A DNA stretch of 64,000 nucleotides from Clostridium estertheticum. GTDB lineage: Bacteria > Bacillota > Clostridia > Clostridiales > Clostridiaceae. Below the pieces are notes generated by a model. It searched no databases. It was not told the origin of the DNA and was given only the letters and a program-made list of their open reading frames with translations. How positions within the stretch are numbered: position 1 is the first letter of the stretch; each line of letters opens with the position of its first letter. A program made the position numbers and the translations under genes. Shown here one piece after another: positions 60,105 to 64,000 of the stretch. The stretch is taken from positions 4,857,001-4,921,000 of the forward strand of contig NZ_JAAMNH020000001.1 of NCBI RefSeq assembly GCF_011065935.2. The letters run 5' to 3'.

Positions 60105-63100
60105 TACTCTTCCCCTCCCATCTCTTGGGCATTTGCATTATCTAACTGCGCCTGGCCTTGTGATTCCTTTTCAGATTCAGGATTTATCTCTCCATTAGAT
60201 ATATCTGATTCATTACTTAAGAGTTCCCAGATTTCCTGGTCCTTCTTATCTTTTATTATCTTATAGGTATTTTCCTTTAATGTAGGGTCAAATTGACAAA
60301 TAGATGAGTATTCACAATAAGCACATGGCGTCATATCCTTTTTCTTGTAGGGCTTTATATCTATTTCCCCACTTAGCATTTCCTCGCAGGTGCATATTAA
60401 GTTTTCCTTTACATGTTTTAGCAGCATATCAAATTGCTCTTTAGTTGCTACCGATGACCTTGAGCCTAATTCTCCATCTTTCTTAATAGAGGCTGGAACT
60501 ACTAGAGATGCGCCTTGAATATTTCTATCCATTTCCCTAATTATTTTAGTATCTGCTAACAGTAGGCCCTTCATTTTTAAAGCCTTCATTATGGCTTTTT
60601 CTAGTTCCTCTTCATCTAAATTATTTTTAGCTTTTATAACTGGGTCATCTATTTTAAAATACAGTATACCTGCTGGGAAAATTGCTTCCTGTGAAAGCGC
60701 TGTTTCATTGGTAAGCATGGCATCTAAATAGGTCAATAGTTGTATTTGAAGTCCATAATACACATCGGATAGTTTAAAATCCTTATTGCCGGATTTATAA
60801 TCTATTATTCTGTAGAATTCTTCTCCTTCATTTATTAACTTATCTACCCTATCTATTCTACCCACTAAATTTACGGTTTCCCCTGTGGATAGTTCGACTT
60901 CAATCGGTGGATAATCTCCCTCATTAAAGCCAAAGGATACTTCATAACCAAAAGGTTCAAAGCCACTATTTTTCATTTGCTCAACTATGACAAATATGGT
61001 TCGCTTTAAAACTCTTTTCAATCTCTCCGTAAAGTACTTATACCTTGGGGTACTGTTTAATATATAGCCACTAGAACCTTGATCTGCTTCTGTTTCTACA
61101 ATGGTTGCTATATTTTTCTCGCACCATCCACGGTCAAGATCCGCCCATTTTATTTCACTTTTATCCACAAGCTTTGAAAAATTATCAAGCACACTGTGCA
61201 TAAAACTACCTAAGTCCGGGGAAGAAAAGGTAAAAGTTTTTCTTTCCTTTGCTTTTAATCCATATTGCACAAAATAAGCAAATGGACACTCTTCATATTT
61301 TTCTATTCTAGATACGCTAAAATAGTTTTTATCACCATAAAGTAATTTAACTTTTTCTTTTTCCAGCATTTTTACTTCATTCTTATAATCAAAGCCCTGG
61401 AACATGCTGTCGCTCTTTTCTTTCCACTGAGCTTGTTTCTGGTACCACTTATAAACTTTAACCCAAAGAGGAGATATATACCCTTCCTCTAAATATTTTC
61501 TAAGCGCAAAGATTAAGCCATTAAAAGTTGGAATTTTAGCACATACCTCTGAAAGTTCATGAGCCTCTTGCATATCCTGAGCTCCCTGAACATCTTGTGA
61601 TTCCTGCATCTCATGAAGGTCGTCCATATATTCTGTTATACTGCTTTGTTCTACAAGCCCTTTAAATAAGGCTTTAAATCTAGATATTATAATAGAAGGT
61701 CTTAGAGTTTTCCCTTCATAATCTCCTATTGGATAACTTATATTTAAATATTTGCTTGGGATAGTTATGGTAGCATAGATTAAATACTGCTCATTGAACA
61801 CCTCTGTTTTGGTGTCACTGGCCATTTCTACTCCCTTTTCTTTTAAAATTAATCTGTCCCTGTCTGTGAATATCCCGTCTTCCTTATTGCCCTTTGGGAA
61901 CACTCCATCGTTTACCCCTATAATATATAAGGCACTTATGTCGTGACTTTTTATACGATCTAAGCTAGTGATGGAAACTCCATCTAGTGCTGGTGGAATA
62001 AGTCCCATTTGGTGTTTGCTAAATCCCATGGATAGGATTTTTACAAACTCCTCAAGGGATAAGGTTTCTGTGCCTAGCACTTCTACCATCTGATCTAATA
62101 GTTCCATAACTAGGTTCCATATTTTGCCGTACTCTGTCACCTGCTCTTGGGCACCATCATTTTTGAAATTCTCTATCCACTGCTCTAGAGTTTTATATAC
62201 CTTTATGCACTCTAAAAATTCAAATAGGGCGGTACAAATTTTTACGGTGGTGTTTTTACCTTTTAATTTTTCATTTAATTCTAGTAGCGGCTTTATGAAA
62301 GTGTCTCTTGTATCATTTAGAATTTTAATGATAGCTTCTATTTTTTCAGCTTCCTTTTCGACCTGGGTTGTTGGGTTTTGATGATCTTCTGGTTGCTTGT
62401 TTTCATCAGTTGCTTTATTTTCTTCAGATTGCTGATTTTTCACAGGTTGTCCATTTTCCTTAGATTGCTGATTTCCCTCAGCTTCACCATTTTCTATTCT
62501 CTTTTGCAGCTCCCTTTCTGCTGCTTTTTTTTCATAATAGTCTCTAAAATAATATTCTATTTTTTCTTGCCACAGCTCAGGTTCTGTCCATTTTTTTTTG
62601 CCCTTTATACCTGTTTCTATTACGAAGTTTTCTAGTATATCTATACACTCTGTCTCTATATCTAAGAGGCCTGTTTTAAGATACCTAAACACTGATTCAT
62701 AACTAAAGTTCTTAGTAAAAATCTCAACGGTGGAGGTTATTAGCACAATTAAGGGATTACTTGTTATATCTTTTTTCTTATCTATAAATAAGGGAATATT
62801 GTATTCTGTAAATATTGCTTTAATTAACTTTTCATAGGCTGGTAAATCTCTGGTTACTACTGCTATTTTATTAAATCTTATGTTTTCATCTCGGCAAAGC
62901 CTTAAGATGTCCTTTGCCACATGCTCTATTTCGGAATATGCATTTAGCCCTTTAAACACCTTTATATTTTCACACTTTTCAGTGGAAGGAGTGTATGGGA
63001 ATGCAAAATAATTCTTTTCAAGAAAAGAAAGCTCTGCATTATCTTTAAATTTATGATCTTTATTGGTTTGTAGCTCTATAGGTGCATCGATGCTAGTGCC

Positions 63101-63889
63101 AGTTTCCTCAGCTATTTCTAAAAGCTTATTTTCTGTAGATTTTATAGAATAAAAAGCATCGGATTCCTCCATACCTTTAGAATGCACCGAGCTTTTTAGA
63201 GGCAGGGTTATATTTACCCTTTTAGCCTTTTTATATAGCTTTTCTATTATTCCATATTGTTGGGGTGTAAAGCCCGTAAACTCATCTAGCCAAAACTCCG
63301 AACCATCAAAAATATTACATTCATCAAGGGCACTATATAATCGGGTCAAATCGTCATCTGGGTCCACGTAGTTCAGGTTTAAAATATTATCAAATTCTCC
63401 ATATATAAGGGATAAATCAGTTATTTTATCTATTAGCAAGGGGGTTTCCCCTAATTTCTCTTTTACCACATTTAAATCTTCCACAGAAATTCCATATTTT
63501 TTAAACTCTGTAATGGCACCAGCTACATTATCTACAAAGCCCTTTTGCCTAGACGCCGCACTAAACACCTTAAAGCCATCTTGTTTCTTTTGCATTATGC
63601 TGTGAATAAGCATTGCTTTTCCTGAGGCATCTAAAGGCATGTGAGTTATACCTCCAACTTCACTAAAGACTTTGTACGCTAACCTATTAAAACTAAGCAC
63701 TTGGACGTTTTTTATTCCTGTGGATCCAACTACTTTTATAAGATTTTTTTCAGCTTGAAAGGAGAATTGTTCTGGTACTAAAAGTACTAGGGGTTTTTCA
63801 CACTCTTCCACTTGCCTTTGCTTTATATCCGCGAGGCAGAACGTACTTTTCCCTTTGCCAGCTCCTCCGTAAATAAATCTTAAACTCAC
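60104..63889 (-). CDS. addB: ATP-dependent helicase/nuclease subunit B
   Basis: The 1261-aa partner of AddA recognises Chi-like sites and supplies the second nuclease. It has Walker A YGGAGKGKSTF (7-17), the RecB-type nuclease motif FYRIIDYKSGNKDF, and an iron-sulfur cluster site from Cys in YEECPFAYFVQYGL together with CAYCEYSSICQF near the C-terminus. Two low-complexity insertions occur: ~460-506 (repeats of NxQQSKEN/KNQQSEEN type) and ~755-780 (QESQDVQGAQDMQEA). Translation starts at GTG 63889 after AGAAGGGAT. A TATAAT -10 at 63981-63986 (minus strand) is visible; its -35 would lie outside the window. Confidence 0.94.
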   Translation of the reverse strand: MSLRFIYGGAGKGKSTFCLADIKQRQVEECEKPLVLLVPEQFSFQAEKNLIKVVGSTGIKNVQVLSFNRLAYKVFSEVGGITHMPLDASGKAMLIHSIMQKKQDGFKVFSAASRQKGFVDNVAGAITEFKKYGISVEDLNVVKEKLGETPLLIDKITDLSLIYGEFDNILNLNYVDPDDDLTRLYSALDECNIFDGSEFWLDEFTGFTPQQYGIIEKLYKKAKRVNITLPLKSSVHSKGMEESDAFYSIKSTENKLLEIAEETGTSIDAPIELQTNKDHKFKDNAELSFLEKNYFAFPYTPSTEKCENIKVFKGLNAYSEIEHVAKDILRLCRDENIRFNKIAVVTRDLPAYEKLIKAIFTEYNIPLFIDKKKDITSNPLIVLITSTVEIFTKNFSYESVFRYLKTGLLDIETECIDILENFVIETGIKGKKKWTEPELWQEKIEYYFRDYYEKKAAERELQKRIENGEAEGNQQSKENGQPVKNQQSEENKATDENKQPEDHQNPTTQVEKEAEKIEAIIKILNDTRDTFIKPLLELNEKLKGKNTTVKICTALFEFLECIKVYKTLEQWIENFKNDGAQEQVTEYGKIWNLVMELLDQMVEVLGTETLSLEEFVKILSMGFSKHQMGLIPPALDGVSITSLDRIKSHDISALYIIGVNDGVFPKGNKEDGIFTDRDRLILKEKGVEMASDTKTEVFNEQYLIYATITIPSKYLNISYPIGDYEGKTLRPSIIISRFKALFKGLVEQSSITEYMDDLHEMQESQDVQGAQDMQEAHELSEVCAKIPTFNGLIFALRKYLEEGYISPLWVKVYKWYQKQAQWKEKSDSMFQGFDYKNEVKMLEKEKVKLLYGDKNYFSVSRIEKYEECPFAYFVQYGLKAKERKTFTFSSPDLGSFMHSVLDNFSKLVDKSEIKWADLDRGWCEKNIATIVETEADQGSSGYILNSTPRYKYFTERLKRVLKRTIFVIVEQMKNSGFEPFGYEVSFGFNEGDYPPIEVELSTGETVNLVGRIDRVDKLINEGEEFYRIIDYKSGNKDFKLSDVYYGLQIQLLTYLDAMLTNETALSQEAIFPAGILYFKIDDPVIKAKNNLDEEELEKAIMKALKMKGLLLADTKIIREMDRNIQGASLVVPASIKKDGELGSRSSVATKEQFDMLLKHVKENLICTCEEMLSGEIDIKPYKKKDMTPCAYCEYSSICQFDPTLKENTYKIIKDKKDQEIWELLSNESDISNGEINPESEKESQGQAQLDNANAQEMGGEE

Positions 63890-64000
63890 AAAAACACATC
63901 CCTTCTTTTTTAGGCCTTAGGCACATGAAAATAAGTACCAAACATACTGACTTGTTATTTATTTTAACGCGCCTCTATATATTATATCATGTATAATTTT

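Noticed and set aside
1..64000. CRISPR array, tRNA, rRNA or prophage
   Set aside because: No regularly spaced repeat series, no tRNA- or rRNA-like segment, and no integrase, capsid or tail genes were seen on either strand.

Overview
This 64 kb window is AT-rich Firmicutes chromosome, most likely Clostridium sensu lato. The evidence is strong AGGAGG ribosome sites, several TTG/GTG starts, SigmaA-type promoters with 17-nt spacers, intrinsic terminators, AddAB instead of RecBCD, and families typical of clostridia (SipW-type exported proteins, DUF5305, DUF1294, VanZ, MgtE). I see no rRNA, tRNA, CRISPR array, prophage or intact transposase.

Layout. 1-10.6 kb holds housekeeping and envelope genes: a leucyl aminopeptidase behind a near-perfect Fur box, a membrane-anchored MutS-like ATPase, a ComEC-type metallo-hydrolase lipoprotein, a 47-aa orphan peptide gene, a nitroreductase, an MgtE magnesium transporter with an elaborate leader (upstream peptide ORF plus mutually exclusive hairpins), a secreted repeat protein and a VanZ protein. 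10.9-17.5 kb is an osmolyte-uptake locus: a BusR-like GntR/RCK_C regulator followed by two tandem copies of an OpuC-type ABC transporter, each behind the same 38-bp bipartite inverted repeat that encloses a promoter. 17.6-25.0 kb (minus strand) is an extracellular-fibre locus: NarL-type two-component system, SipW-type signal peptidase, three SipW-substrate (TasA/BsaA-like) proteins and a DUF5305 protein, with hairpins between the genes.

25.3-45.6 kb (minus strand) is an exopolysaccharide or teichoic-acid-like cluster: LCP attachment enzyme, fused Wzz/BY-kinase, nucleotidyltransferase, flippase, polymerase, LicD, glycosyltransferases, deacetylase-like proteins, FemAB-like transferase, initiating sugar transferase, GT14 and GalU. 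Its promoter-proximal end is decayed: a truncated GDP-fucose synthase, a flippase tail, two galE remnants, and a beta-helix gene whose 3' end is lost at a 5' fragment of a group II intron.

46.2-50.5 kb holds small unlinked genes (BrkB/YihY, zinc-ribbon membrane protein, nitrilase-like amidase, GNAT, coiled-coil protein, DUF1294). Its intergenic regions hold three consensus DnaA boxes and members of a repeat family. 51.1-63.9 kb is the addB-addA-sbcD-sbcC recombination operon on the minus strand; AddA and AddB carry unusual low-complexity insertions.

The points most worth following up are the mgtE leader, the paired BusR-type operators with internal promoters, the SipW/fibre locus, the DnaA-box cluster, and the palindromic repeat family found at gene 3' ends.
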